From NCBI GenBank assembly GCA_025093555.1, contig JAIWNF010000049.1, positions 278,077-342,076 of the forward strand: DNA of 64,000 bases, read 5' to 3'. Every line of letters starts with the position of its first letter. Position 1 is the first letter of the stretch. The stretch is from Circinella umbellata. Its lineage: Eukaryota > Mucoromycota > Mucoromycetes > Mucorales > Lichtheimiaceae. Below the pieces are notes generated by a model that made no database searches, was not told where the DNA came from, and worked only from the letters and a program-made list of their open reading frames with translations. The translations under genes and the position numbers were made by a program. Shown here in pieces: positions 26,047 to 38,116 of the stretch.

Positions 26047-29000
26047 GTATGTGTTTTCCAGAAGCTAGTTATAGGGTTAGGAAAATATGTGGGTAATACA
26101 CACACACAATACAGAGACCCTCTCCTGACTTTGAAGGAACACGATCGTACGTACATGCTTATACTTTATTTTGCTTGACCGCGGCAATACCCGAGATTGG
26201 GCTTTATTTGTACACTCCATTAGCCAGGTTTTTTTTTCTACTTGAATATTGTCAGTGTGTACATGTGTAATACGTACTTAGAATTCTAACGATTATTAAG
26301 ACAGTAAGGATTGGCTCACAATTGTTATACAATTGAAAAAAAAGATCCGCTAATCTAATTGATCCTGTACAGGTTTGGCGTTGTTTTAGAGAACTCTAAA
26401 CCAAATTAGCTTGGGCGAAAGATCAACGCAAATTGATTGGCTGTAAAAACTTAGTAAGAAATTAAAAGGGAGCAGTCGGAATTTGGCTCGCATAAACATT
26501 TTTTTTTTTGTTTGTTGTGTTAGGACAAAAAAAAGTTACACAAGTTAATTGATAAACAATTATCTATTTTTTTCTCAACTGTTGGTAAAGTCATTAATGG
26601 CTCTTTTTATAAACTATATTATTACTATATATTATGCGCTCTATTACATATTCGTGAATTATATTATTGGCTTAGTCAAACTCTGTGTTCTTTTTAAATT
26701 TTTACTGATCCAGAAAGAGTAAGGGGGAAAGAGTACATGAAAAATCTTGCGAAGTGTAACAAAAAGAAAAAAAAACACCGATTTGGGTTGAAAGTACTCG
26801 GGTATAACAAGTGATATTATAAACTGCTATATGGATTAAAGCCGCTGTTGAACCAGATTCATAAAAAATAAAAAGCTAGCTATTGAGTGGAAAGTAGGTA
26901 TAAAGTCGCTATAAAAAGATAATAGAAATTAAGGTGCTAAGCCTAGCTTCTAAATATGATTAAGAAATTGGTAATGTAGTAGTCGATCAATAATTATATC
27001 AGTATAAAAAAGTAAAATAACAAATCATATTGATAACAGTTGATGACTTGAACTAAATATGCTTAAATTCGTTTGATTAATCGAACTGTTGTACATTATT
27101 GGTTCGTAAACGCTGTAAGTCAGCAATGTTTGGAACTTATAGTACTTCTTGACTGGAGCACTATTCGTACTTTGATGGTTAAGGTCACATGAATGAACGG
27201 AATTAAAATCCTTCAAGTGAAAACCTTGATTTTCTCAAAAATTTGCTGTAATTTGTGGCGAATAGTTGGAGTGGCATAAACACTTCTTTCAGAAACCGTG
27301 TTCATTTCTAAACTTACGAATAACTTGGGTATTTATTCTCCCCCTTGGACATTGCTGTCATGGAACATGTACGCATTAGAAATTTGCTGATTGGTGTCAG
27401 AAACTAAAAAACATCTTTTCTTTCATGATGTTAGTAACGCAGGATTTCATGCATCTTTTTGATAGGGAGTTTTATATAGTGATTGCGTGGGGATTACGGT
27501 AGTGGCGAGAACTCGGTTTTTTTTAGCCAGTGAGGCTTTAGCGCCATTGTTTGTGAACGACCACATATGCATGCTTTTTACATTACCGCACACAGTACTG
27601 CAATGGTCAGTAGTCCCTTGTCCTTAAAAGAAACTGAGAGTCTTGTAAAGCATATAGATCTTTACCATTAGGTTGGTGAATTAAGTCACTGTATATATAA
27701 AAATGCTTTCCTATTATAATAAACTTGTGTGCAAGCAAAGTTACTTTGATACATAACCTGCAACATGCATAGAAATACATTTTTTTTGTTAAACCCGAGA
27801 GAGTGATCCTATTTTCAATAAATTTTAACAAACTGTTCCTCTGTTGCAAATTGTGGAAGGTGTTAATTTTCTGATATTTTTTTTAGTACGTAAGAAGGCA
27901 ATAAAACCTTCGCACAAATTGTAAAAAAAGCAAAACTAGAGATCAAGGTACTGCTAAAGAAGACTAAATTTGAATTTATTTTTTTAACAACAAATTTTCA
28001 TCATTTCTATAAATATTTATCTTCCAAGAACATAGTGCTATCAAACATTTATTTAGTCGATGCGATAATACTAGTATGTTTACTTCCTGAGTTTATGGTG
28101 GATTATACCCAAAATTTCAGATGATGATAATAATCAACTAGAGAGTTCTATAATGATCCTGTGCAGCACACTTTATCGTTGCTTATTTTCTAGTTTTGCC
28201 AGGATATGAAATCAAGTCAAATGAAACTTTAATTCTTGCGTGGGCATACCATAAAGTTTACAGCCGATAAAATTCCTTTTTTCTTTGGGTTCACGTTACA
28301 CGTATCTAAGATCTTATGAGGTAAGACAAATGGGGGGGTTGATCTTAATAAACGAAGAATAATTATCCTTGTTCATATACCCCATAGTAGTTTGAGTTAA
28401 TAACATACGTAATAAATACGTATCATCGTTATATGAAATTGTAAAATGATGCTTTACGTGCAGCTGTATAAATAGAATTATCCTAAGACAAATAATGGAC
28501 TTTCTGGTTTATTGGTTTAACAAAATAAACATTAATAAAAAAAAGACTATGCTGCTATTGTGCTTTAAATAATAAGACATATCTATACAAGCAGTGTCAC
28601 TAAAACCAGTTATTTTTTCTTTTTCTTATCTGTAATAAAATGACTATTTTGTGCGCAAATAAAATTAAGCTAGCAATAATTTTGAGATAACACTCACACA
28701 CTGTACATGCTACTATCTCATGCTACACATCGACAAGTTTTTATATCATGTATTTTTTTTTAGTTTGGTCACACAATAATGTGGGGATGGCTCACGAATT
28801 CCTCTCTACGTACTTAATCTTTTTCTTGGTGATTTTATTCATGCAAGCATTATATTTATGCATGACCAAACACAAAAATACGGAAAAAAAATCGATACGA
28901 TAGCAATAAAATCACTTTCCTTAGTAATAATTATTGAGTGACATTATAAATGCTAATAGGTTTATGATAAAAAAATACTTTTATAGATGAAATACATGTG

Positions 29001-29757
29001 TATTTCTGAATAATGATTCATAAAGAAAAGAAACTGAGATATCTCATATTATGCATAGCAACAAAAATTATGCTAAACACTATTATTCTTGGAATAATAA
29101 ATTAATAATACCGTCTCCTTGAATGGTACGACGTAATAATAATAATAATAGTATATATATCACAGTTTGATCAAATATTATAATAATATCCATCAGGCAT
29201 ATTATTTATATTTAATTAGCTACTAAAATTATAGATATTATGCATAAAAATATCTTTTATCAGGTAATATGTATAACAGCTGTTACTAGATAGATAAATA
29301 TAGCGTGATCTGAGATAAATACGAGTTGTAGAAAATAGAAAGATGGGACTAAAGTAAAATATAGTTGAAAATCTGTTTTATTCCTGAAATAAAATAACTA
29401 CTCTTTTATATCTTTTCTAAATTATGTAACTATCTTATATTACCTGATCATGGCTAAACTATGTTTTATACGAATGGATGAGAGGACCTATTATATTTGT
29501 TTTATTATAGATATTAATTCTAGATCATTCTCTGAAACCGTTTATGACAGTTGTTACTAAATATGTATCGCAATTTTCGTATCAGTCGGTATGGTCGGAA
29601 AAAGGTGTTTTTCAAGCAACACGACTGGAAGAGAGCGAGATCCATCCGGACAATTGTCACAAAAAGAAATGTCATATTTACGTACACCTGTATTCCAATT
29701 TTATTATTATTTCTTAAACTTATTGCCCTTGGCATATCCTACTATCTCTCTATCCCA
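26047..29757. other. gene-poor region
   Basis: About 3.7 kb with no gene I can support. Small ORFs such as 27607..27849 (-) and 29551..29814 (+) have no motif or exon partners. An (AAT)n tract lies near 29130-29153 and a short palindrome (TTTAGAG/CTCTAAA) near 26384. Confidence 0.5.
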
Positions 29758-30433
29758 TTACATATAATGTTTTATTGCTATTGTACCCCACAACTGCCTT
29801 ATCCAATTCATTGAACTACACATACCACATTTGAAAATACACGCAACAGTTGCGGTTTTTTTCACGATGCAACTACACTCAAATGTCGCTGGAGGATCTA
29901 ATGTGATAATATCAATATCGTTTTGATCAATACCACGAAAATATGCGTCTCTCAGCTTTAGCCCATTCTTCATCCAAAATTGTCTTTCCATTGTAACGTC
30001 GTTGTACCCTTGGGAGTCTCTGACGCGTCTGTTGAGGAGTTTAGTTATCCTCTACGTCAGCATATCCTTGTTATTCATTATTATGGGTATTACCATCGCC
30101 ATAATCATAATCGTCAGTTCCAAAATCTTCAAAATAACAGTTAGAGTGGTTGTTTTGGGATTCGGGGAGCATTTCTCGTGAATGTTGAGACTCACGGATA
30201 GTTGGAGGTTGCTGTTGTCATCTACGTCGCTGACGTTCCCGTTCTCTTTCGCGACTAGTGCTTCGTTTCATACGCTTAGAGCAGTTGGCAATAATAGTAA
30301 CATATTCAGCACTGCTATCTGATTTAAAAAAAATATGAAAGTAGAAAAAGGAGGAAGAATTGTTGTAATGCAGCCAGGAGCAAAAGTGATGGTTAATTTT
30401 TTGCTCCAAACCGTCCAGGCAATCAGAGAGCAT
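29758..30433 (-). pseudogene. decayed ORF with cysteine cluster, possible KDZ-type transposon remnant
   Basis: On the minus strand, a basic stretch (RSTSRERERERQRRR) is followed in the same frame by TGA and then a Q/P-rich and acidic segment (FEDFGTDDYDYGDG) ending in TAA. A second ORF (29991..29758) then carries C-S-C and later C-x(3)-C pairs. The order basic, acidic, then CxC-like cluster recalls the N-terminal part of fungal KDZ transposases, but no catalytic domain is visible and identity is weak. It is certainly not an intact gene in the reading I can make. Confidence 0.25.
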
Positions 30434-30663
30434 ATTGGTTTCGGAATCAAACTATCTTTATAAATTAGGTGGTATTTTTGTTTAATAAAACAAAGATGAA
30501 CATTTTTTAAGTTGAAGAAATAAGGAAACACATGTAGCTTTATTAAACTTTTGATGTTTTGAAATATATTACAGCAATATGGATAACAAATGACACAAAC
30601 GTTTACGGATGTGACAGAGACGGTAGGATCAGTATGATGGTGGTCAGATGTACCTAGCAACAC

Positions 30664-31154
30664 CTCAAAAACGCACCCATCGTTTGCTAGTGTATGGTAG
30701 TTTGGTTTTTTTCTGTATGGAATTCAAATGGGCCCTGTAAAAGTTAATACTTTTTTGTTGAGTTGTTTTTGCTCAGTCATCAAGTTAGGTGGTCGAACTA
30801 AACATCAACGTCCTCTGACATTTTAATATGAAAACAATCAGCTACTTGAATGGTAGTTAACTAGGACCCGTTCCTCTACACCCTCCCTTTCACACCCTTC
30901 TGTGTTTCTGGTCCTCTTTATAAATCTGCATCTTTAAAAAAAACCTTTTAACATAAATCAGTGAAGCTTCCACATTTATATTTAATAAAATCATGTTCAA
31001 TTCTTCGGATGTTATTAAAATCCATAAGGATTCTTTTGCACTTATTTAAAAAAAAGCAACTGATTGCCCTTTGTAAGTCATGATGGTTAAACAAAAGTAT
31101 AATCTGTAGTATTTTTATCATTTTCTTATTAATTAAAAAAAGCCCGAAGGCAGA
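30664..31154. other. intergenic, nothing recognised
   Basis: AT-rich, with only short unsupported ORFs. The last bases (AGCCCGAAGGC) look like a degenerate first unit of the adjoining minisatellite. Confidence 0.5.
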
Positions 31155-31408
31155 AGTCAACAAGGACTGAAGAAGCCAATAAAGGCTGAAGTCAACAAGG
31201 ACTGAAGTCAACAAGGACTGAAGTCAACAAGGACTGAAGTCAACAAGGACTGAAGAAGCCAATAAAGGCTGAAGTCAACAAGGACTGAAGAAGCCAATAA
31301 AGGCTGAAGTCAACAAGGACTGAAGAAGCCAATAAAGGCTGAAGTCAACAAGGACTGAAGTCAACAAGGACTGAAGAAGCCAATAAAGGCTGAGTCAACA
31401 AGGACTGA
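31155..31408 (+). repeat. two-unit minisatellite, hairpin-forming
   Basis: Fifteen units in the order A B A A A A B A B A B A A B A, with the last A lacking one base. A is AGTCAACAAGGACTGA (16 nt) and B is AGAAGCCAATAAAGGCTGA (19 nt). Within each class the units are identical. Neither length is a multiple of 3, so it is not a coding repeat. Each unit holds a 4-bp stem: AGTC/GACT in A and AGCC/GGCT in B. Confidence 0.97.
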
Positions 31409-32340
31409 AGTTATAAAAGTTAAATAGGGAGTATGAAAAAGTGATTTGCAAACTCTTCTACCAAAAAAAAAAATGACATTTCACAGGTCCGTTCCTTCAC
31501 ATTAATATTAATAATCATTCATACTCCTAAAAAAACATACTATTTAATAACGTGGCTGGTTTCTTGAAGGTCCAGTTGTTGAACTGTTCCAGTCTTTCAA
31601 CTCGTTTTTTGCATTATGAAACATTATTGCAACGCGACCAAGAAGAGAAACAGGTACGCGCTTTGTTTCCTTGGTTTTTTTCAACTTGGATCTTTAGTTC
31701 CTGGAAGGAATCCACAAACCTATGTACACATAAACATTATTTCAAATCGTTGTTGCTAATTCAATGTATCTCTTTTTGATTTATACCTATCCATGACTTC
31801 TTGAGAAACGGCTTCAGGTACAAAAGATGAAGCATAGTTGAGCACATGGTTTGATATAGAAATATTAGGATAGTTATTCTATATAGAAATGTTGATCATT
31901 GGTATTAGATATATATTAGTTAGACGTAAATTGGCCCCTTGATATTTCGACGTATATAAATAAAGGATTTCCTGACAACCAAGAAACAGTAATCGTTTTT
32001 ATTCATATATTTTTTGACCCCGTCTATATTCTACCTAATTCTTATAACACGCTTCCTCAAACTGACCGATCGAACCCGATTGTAAGTATACAATGATTGG
32101 TCATGCGCTATTACATGTAATGATAACAAAAAGAAGTTTTTATTACTATCCATTTATGTGTACTATGTTATGTCTACTTTTATGCTTTAAGGACATCTAT
32201 TTATCAATCATGTATCTATTAACTAATAACAATACAAATGCGCAAAGAATAATATACATATAAATATATCTCTTCCCATCTGACAACAATACTCCAATTT
32301 TTTTTTATATTTGTGTGATGATAATTTTATTTGTGTATAT
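31409..32340. other. intergenic, nothing recognised
   Basis: It contains the presumed 3' end of the minus-strand gene on its right. An ORF at 31552..31779 shows no motif. Confidence 0.5.
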
Positions 32341-33031
32341 TTATATATCGAGAAGTTCTTTTGCTTTTTTTACTTTTTCATTGAGAGCAGCAATTTCTAT
32401 GTCTAACCGTTGTCGTTTATCCAGTTTTTCTTGTAATTCCTGCTCAAGTAAAATCACACCTTCTTCGAATGATCTAACAAATGATAGGAAATTAGCAAAA
32501 GGACATTACCTGCCATACTATATATTACCTTTTCCATGCAGCGGCCGACGGTCGTGCTGTTGGTTCAGGGGAAGATGGTGCTGGTGCCTGTGCTTGCGGT
32601 TGCGGTTGTGGTTGTGGTTGTGGTTCTGCCGGAGCAGAATGAGAGCTAGAAACTGGTTGAGAGCCAAGAGTTTGTTGACTATATACAATGCATTTACCAT
32701 TTTGTCGTGCAGGAAGCACCACAATTCTTTCAAAACCAAACATTGCCAAATGACTTCCACGATTTAGGTTATAAAAAACTGACGCGTTAAGGTGAGTGTC
32801 AAAGCGAAAATAGCAGTAGCTAATTAGGATATGTTAGTATATCAGTTATAAGTCAGTTAATAAAGTTACATAAATTCTAAGCTATACATACTCGGCCTCT
32901 TTCAGCTTAGCTATTGATTTTAATCCTGTTGGTTTGCATTCAAGAACTTTATTCCAAATTTCTATTCGCCGTTGGTTCTTAAGTGCTGCACTTTTCAGTT
33001 TAACTTGACAATTTTGATTTATACGAGTCAT
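32341..33031 (-). CDS. small coiled-coil protein, unknown family
   Basis: Three exons in transcript order: 33031..32892, 32819..32529, 32473..32341 (564 nt, 187 aa). The first intron has an ideal GTATGT donor, CTAAC branch site and TTAG acceptor. The head is basic (RINQNCQVKLKSAALKNQRR) and is followed by a well-ordered block with FDTHLNASVFYNLNRG and GFERIVVLP. A (PQ)n linker precedes a charged C-terminal coiled coil (LLEQELQEKLDKRQRLDIE to the end). I do not recognise the family. The frame continues upstream of the chosen Met, past a pyrimidine tract and CTTAG, so an extra 5' exon is possible. It is divergent from the rhodanese gene, with about 670 nt between starts. Confidence 0.65.
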
Positions 33032-33637
33032 GAGATTTGGAGCGTGGTATTTTTTTTTATATAAAGGGCGATTACTGTTTGTCTTTGAAGCTAAGAGTAT
33101 TGAAAGAAGAAAAAAAAAGAGGGAATGAAAGATAACTAACAATGTATTAAGAAGGAAAAAATGACAGTTATAAAAAAAAGTGCCTTCGTTTTTAGGCGTT
33201 TTGTAACGGAGTTTACAAAAGCGTCTTTAGGATTCGTCTGATAATAAAGGCTTCAAAAAGCGCTTCGCAAATACCCAAAGCCGGACCTCAACTCCATCAT
33301 TTTATCATCCAAAAGTATATATTTATTCAGCTAATGAGTGCGTTGAAATAATACATAACTCGAATAAAACGATATATAATAATAAACTACCGTATAATTT
33401 TACAATCTAGAACTTGGCTTTTTAATAACGAGGGTGATACACTTTTGTGTTTAATTACAGCCCTGCAAATCCCACGCTTTCATCTTTTTCATGCTTCAAA
33501 GGATAGTAGGCCTAGTTATCAATATCATTGATGGACTGATTAGTATAACCGAACAATAGTCAATTTTAAACAATTACCCGTGCTTTCTCCCAAATCCACG
33601 AAAAATTTCACCGCCAATCATTAGAAAAGACCCTGCA

Positions 33638-33645
33638 TATAAAAA
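33638..33645 (+). promoter_or_regulatory. TATA box of the rhodanese gene
   Basis: TATAAAAA, 60 nt before the ATG at 33705. A CCAAT pentamer lies about 25 nt further upstream. Confidence 0.5.
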
Positions 33646-33704
33646 TCGACACGCTATTTCGTGTGTTAATTTCTCACGTTTACCAAAGTACTGTTTTTTT
33701 TTCC

Positions 33705-34458
33705 ATGTTCGCCATCAGACAAGTAAATAAACTAAACCTTTTTTTTTAAAAAAAAAAGAATCATAATAATATTTCATTATTTATTTTGTAAATTTATTTT
33801 TTTTTTTTCTACAGGCTGCACGTAATGTCTCGATTCGACAACAAGCTCGGTCTTTTACTGTGGTAAGTTCATGTTAATATGTAAAGTCTTTCTTTTTTTA
33901 TGCTCATTTCCACACATATGTTTTTTTTTTTTTTTTTTTTTTGAAAAAATAAATAAATTAAGACCTCAGTTGCATTGAGTCGTTGGACTGATATGGTCAA
34001 GAAGACAAAGAATGAAGTTGGTATTCAAGAAATCAGTGCTGATGACCTTAAGACTGAATTAGGTGCTGGAGAAAAACCTGTAGTTATTGACGTACGTGAA
34101 GGTGGAGAAGTCCAACGTGGCAAGGTAAAAAAAAATAAGTCTTTGATATATATGTGTGTGTCTCTATGTATGTGATATGCCATATGTTTATAATTATTTA
34201 ATAATGAAAATAAACACTATATATTATATATAGATTCCAAATGCCGTACCATTGTCGCGTGGTGTACTTGAATTAGGTATTGAAAAGGTCGTAACTCCTG
34301 AATCCGATACTCCCATTGTTGTTTATTGTGCTGGAGGTCTTCGTAGTATTATGGCAGCTGAATCTCTTATACGAATGGGTTATGATAAGGAAAATATCAA
34401 AAGTTTAAAAGGTGGATTTGAAGCATGGAAAAAGGGTGGATATCAGATTGATAATTAG
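33705..34458 (+). CDS. mitochondrial single-domain rhodanese-like sulfurtransferase
   Basis: Four exons: 33705..33722 (18 nt), 33815..33862 (48 nt), 33963..34124, 34234..34458 (453 nt, 150 aa). The two tiny 5' exons encode MFAIRQAARNVSIRQQARSF, an Arg-rich amphipathic stretch without acidic residues, which is a clear mitochondrial presequence. The single rhodanese domain follows (VVIDVRE, then IPNAVPL). The active-site loop is C108-AGGLRS, so the catalytic Cys is present. The domain transfers sulfane sulfur to thiophilic acceptors; short mitochondrial members act in sulfide oxidation or Fe-S and thiol metabolism. A long poly-T tract sits in the third intron. Confidence 0.9.
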
Positions 34459-34948
34459 TATCATTATTATACTTACAATTATAATGTGAATTTATTTAAT
34501 ATGGGAACTACGTAAAAAAAAATCATAGTGCTGTTTAACTTGATCCATATGCCTACAGGCGCAGGTCAAATTAACCTTTCCATAAATAAAATAATAAATT
34601 TTAACCTATTTAACTTGATTTCCAAATTACCCCTGATAATAACCACGTATTCTGTTGTACAGGTATAGTGAATAGATGCATTATTGAACATATTCAGTAG
34701 TGGTTATAATTATCATTGATTTAGGCACCTATAATAAACTAAACACAATTTATACAACTTAAATCCATAAAATTATAGATGAGAGCAAAATAGGGGGGGG
34801 GCAATAATAAGAATTGAACAAGTTACTAATTATTTTACTTCCATAAGCTTGGTGTAACACCAAACCCATCAAATGCTTTTGGTTGTTTCCATTGCATTTT
34901 ATTTTTTCTCCTTTTTTTTTTCCTTTCCCGTCAAAATTAAAAAAAAAA
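34459..34948. other. intergenic
   Basis: Spacer between the rhodanese and mannosyltransferase genes, with a G8 run near 34793. Nothing else seen. Confidence 0.6.
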
Positions 34949-36415
34949 ATGATCGTATATTTTCGAAGACGAAAAAGATTACTGATTATAACCTTATTAA
35001 CCTTATTGCTTACAGCAATAGGAATACATCAACATGTTTATTTGACATCTTTTAAAAATAAAGAGCAACAGTAACTATCAATAATCTTATTTTTAAAATA
35101 TATATCAATAATAAGTAATTTGTTCTGTTACTCACTTTCAATATATTAGAAAAAAAGAAGAATATCGACCATCTATATTTATTGCAGCTGGACTACATAA
35201 CAGTGGATTTATATTGGATGATTGGATGGCTCAAGTTGAACTTTTGGTTGCATGGGCTGGCCCTTCACGAACGTTTATATCGATCTACGAAAATGGTACA
35301 ATCATATACAACTTTACCTCATTCTGTATCCTGACTATATATCAATTTTTTATTTATTTATAAATGATAGGGAGTCATGACAACACTAAAAAAATATTAG
35401 GTCAATGGCAAACGAAACTTATTGAAGCTGGTATACAACATCGCATCATACTTGACGACAATGCCAAACCGGGTGATGACAATACAACAGATAAAATACG
35501 ACGTATTGTGAAACTAGCCAAAATACGTAACTTGTCTCTTGAACCTCTTCAATCACAAACAACAACAGATCAATTCGATAAGATTTTATATTTAAACGAT
35601 ATCGTTTTTAATGCAAAAGATGCCATTCGATTACTTACAACCCGAGATGGTGACTATGATGCAGTGTGTGGCATGGTAAACTAAATATAATATATTTCGA
35701 GATTAGGAATATTGATAATGTCAAAACTTGGAGAAATTCAATAATTAACCCAACTCTTTCTCCTTCTTCTCGGTATAACCACCTTAAAAAATTATTTAGG
35801 ACTTTTTTGGTGAATTTTATGACATGTTTGCTACTCGTGAAGTGGATGGAAGATGGGTTGGTTCTGGTAATTATCCTTATTTTTCAGATGAAACAAGTCG
35901 AAAACTATTACGGCACTCCGAATTGGTACCCGTTTATAGTTGTTGGAATGGAATGGTTGCATTTAATGCTAAACCTTTTGCGGAAGATAAAGTTACTTTC
36001 CGAGCCGTTGCTCCAAATGAACCTGATCCAATATTAGAAGCATCTGAATGTTGTCTCATATTTACTGATCTTCAAGCATTGGATTATAACCGTGTATTTA
36101 TTGATCCTGGTGTTAGGGTAAAGATAACATTCCCTTATATATAAATATAAATATATATATTGGTGGACAAAACGTACACACATGCACAACACATAAAATT
36201 GATTGATCTATTCATTATAGGTTGCCTATGATCGATTCCATTATTATTATGCAAATTACATCCTTCCTCTCTGGTCTCCATTTTTAACATTATTCAATCA
36301 TCCCACGAATCAATTACCCAACGAACAAGAAGCAGAATGGACATATAAAGTCAACAAGGCATATGAACAAGGAGTTGAACCGCGCGATTATAATTGTCTG
36401 TGGATGACGTTTTAA
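34949..36415 (+). CDS. CAP59/CMT1-type alpha-1,3-mannosyltransferase
   Basis: Five exons: 34949..35070, 35150..35295, 35371..35675, 35800..36117, 36221..36415 (1086 nt, 361 aa). It is a type II Golgi-like protein: a short basic N-tail (FRRRKR), one membrane segment (about 9-25), then a luminal domain. Family marks are FIAAGLHNS near the start, SIYENGSHDNTK, ILYLNDIVF, CGMDFFGEFYD, PVYSCWNGMVAFNA and SECCLIFTDL. These fit the cryptococcal mannosyltransferase/CAP59 family (Pfam CAP59_mtransfer), which adds mannose to surface glycans in Cryptococcus. The acceptor in this fungus is unknown. Its stop lies 20 nt from the stop of the convergent reductase gene. Confidence 0.88.
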
Positions 36416-36435
36416 TTCATCCATTCATATGTATA

Positions 36436-37662
36436 TTATTGGTTTGCAAAATGGATATTCATTGCTCGTAATAAGTCATATACCGTATTGATTGTGGGGA
36501 CCGCAAGACCATTTTTAGCAGCACTACGCATAGCAGTACCCAAAATTACCTCGACTTCTACTGGATTACCCCGTTCCATATCCAATTGCCTTGTATATAT
36601 ATATCACATAAATTGTATAGTAGTTAGTACTATTAATATATTTTACATTTTGTTCTGTTATGGACAACAACAAAAAACAGCTTACATGGATGGTTTATAA
36701 TGATTATGGCCTTGTGCAGTATTTTCAATCATTGCTTCACTACGAGCCTCAGGTTTATACTCAACACCCGTTGCAAGTTCAGCTGCCTTCATCAATTCAA
36801 TCATAATTTTCTTGACCATATCACGTGCTTTTGGATTTCTCGTTACTTCTGTAGTATCTAATTGCAGTATAGCACATACAGAACCAAACCCACCATTCCA
36901 AAATACTTTTTCCCAACGTGTTTGTTCAATATTATCTGACCATCCAACATTAACATTCCCTTGTTTTAATCTGTCCATAAATACAATAGCTTTTGATCTT
37001 GAGTTTTCATCCAAAACTCCCATACATAGACTTTCACCACCCAAATGGCGGGTTTTTCCAGGTCCTTCTTGTAAAGTAGCAATATAAGCAACTATTGATA
37101 CCAAAGGGTTATTAGGGAATTGTTTCACTATAGGTTCTTCGACACCTAACCCATTTTGAATTAATACAATTCCAGTTTCTTTCAAAGTAACAGCAGGTGC
37201 GATGATGTCAGGAATGGAGTAAATATCAGGTAAACACTTGAGTGTTACGAGGATGTAATCAAAAGGTCCATAATGTATTGCTTCTTGTACAGTGGATACA
37301 ACTAAATATTATTATATAAATAAATAAAAGTAAATTGAGAACTATTATTAGATATGCATAAATAATTAAAGCAAGAGTATATTACCATTATGAGGTCGAA
37401 ATATATCTCGACCGAATTTTGCTGACTCCATTATAAATCCATTTTTCTTTACGGCTTCATAATTTGATCTACAAACAGTAGTGACTTGACATGATTGTGA
37501 TAAACGCCAACTATAAATACTTCCAACAGCACCAGTACCCACTTTAAAAAAGCAATTAACATACTTTATTTGTATCAACTCTCTCCTCACATACCACGTT
37601 TCGTTTTTTTCTTAGTTTGTATACATATACAAACCTGTTAATACTCGAATATTTTGGCTCAT
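36436..37662 (-). CDS. 2-dehydropantoate 2-reductase (ketopantoate reductase, ApbA/PanE family)
   Basis: Four exons in transcript order: 37662..37635 (28 nt), 37541..37386, 37301..36686, 36589..36436 (954 nt, 317 aa). The N-terminal Rossmann loop is VGTGAVGS (GxGxxG, residues 10-17) for NADPH. YILVTLK carries the expected catalytic Lys and QNGLG is the family's active-site loop. The helical C-terminal ApbA_C domain runs from NVNVGWSDNIEQTRWEKVFWN to TAMRSAAKNGLAVP. The family reduces ketopantoate to pantoate for coenzyme A synthesis. Fungi hold several ApbA-like paralogues, so pantothenate synthesis is likely but not certain. Confidence 0.9.
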
Positions 37663-38116
37663 TTCTTTTTTATATCTTTTTGTATGATACAGTTTAATCA
37701 AAATAGAATCAACAGAAAAATATAATAAAATGTGGGGGACACTGTATTTATATAATATTTTCGGTCGCATTCATCCGAGCTGAGAAACAACGTTTGTAAC
37801 ATTCAAATTATAAAAAGCATTTTAAGTTTATCCCATAAGTTCATGCTGAGCATAAATACCAATAACTTTAACTTAAGATACTACTATCAGGCGAAAATTT
37901 GTTACGGAACGGGGAATGATATTGCACGAACTATTAGAGACTTTAAATGGAGTATATACTTATTTCATTATGAAATACAATATAAATGAAAGATTTCATA
38001 CCAAAAGGCACGGCTATAGTGAATGATGCAGTGAAAACCAAGATTATCACGTTTTGGATTTAGCCAATCAATTTGGGCTGACATGTTGCTGAGACTTAAA
38101 ACAAGTAGCATAAAGC
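37663..38116. other. promoter region of the reductase gene
   Basis: AT-rich spacer. The TATA decamer at 37745 serves the reductase; nothing else is recognised. Confidence 0.5.
37745..37754 (-). promoter_or_regulatory. TATA box of the reductase gene
   Basis: TATATAAATA on the minus strand, 83 nt before the start codon at 37662. Confidence 0.55.

Noticed and set aside
31155..31408. Possible CRISPR array
   Set aside because: The units are contiguous and there are no unique spacers; the organism is eukaryotic.
31552..31779. 75-codon ORF after the minisatellite
   Set aside because: No motif; aromatic-rich composition is typical of chance ORFs in AT-rich DNA.
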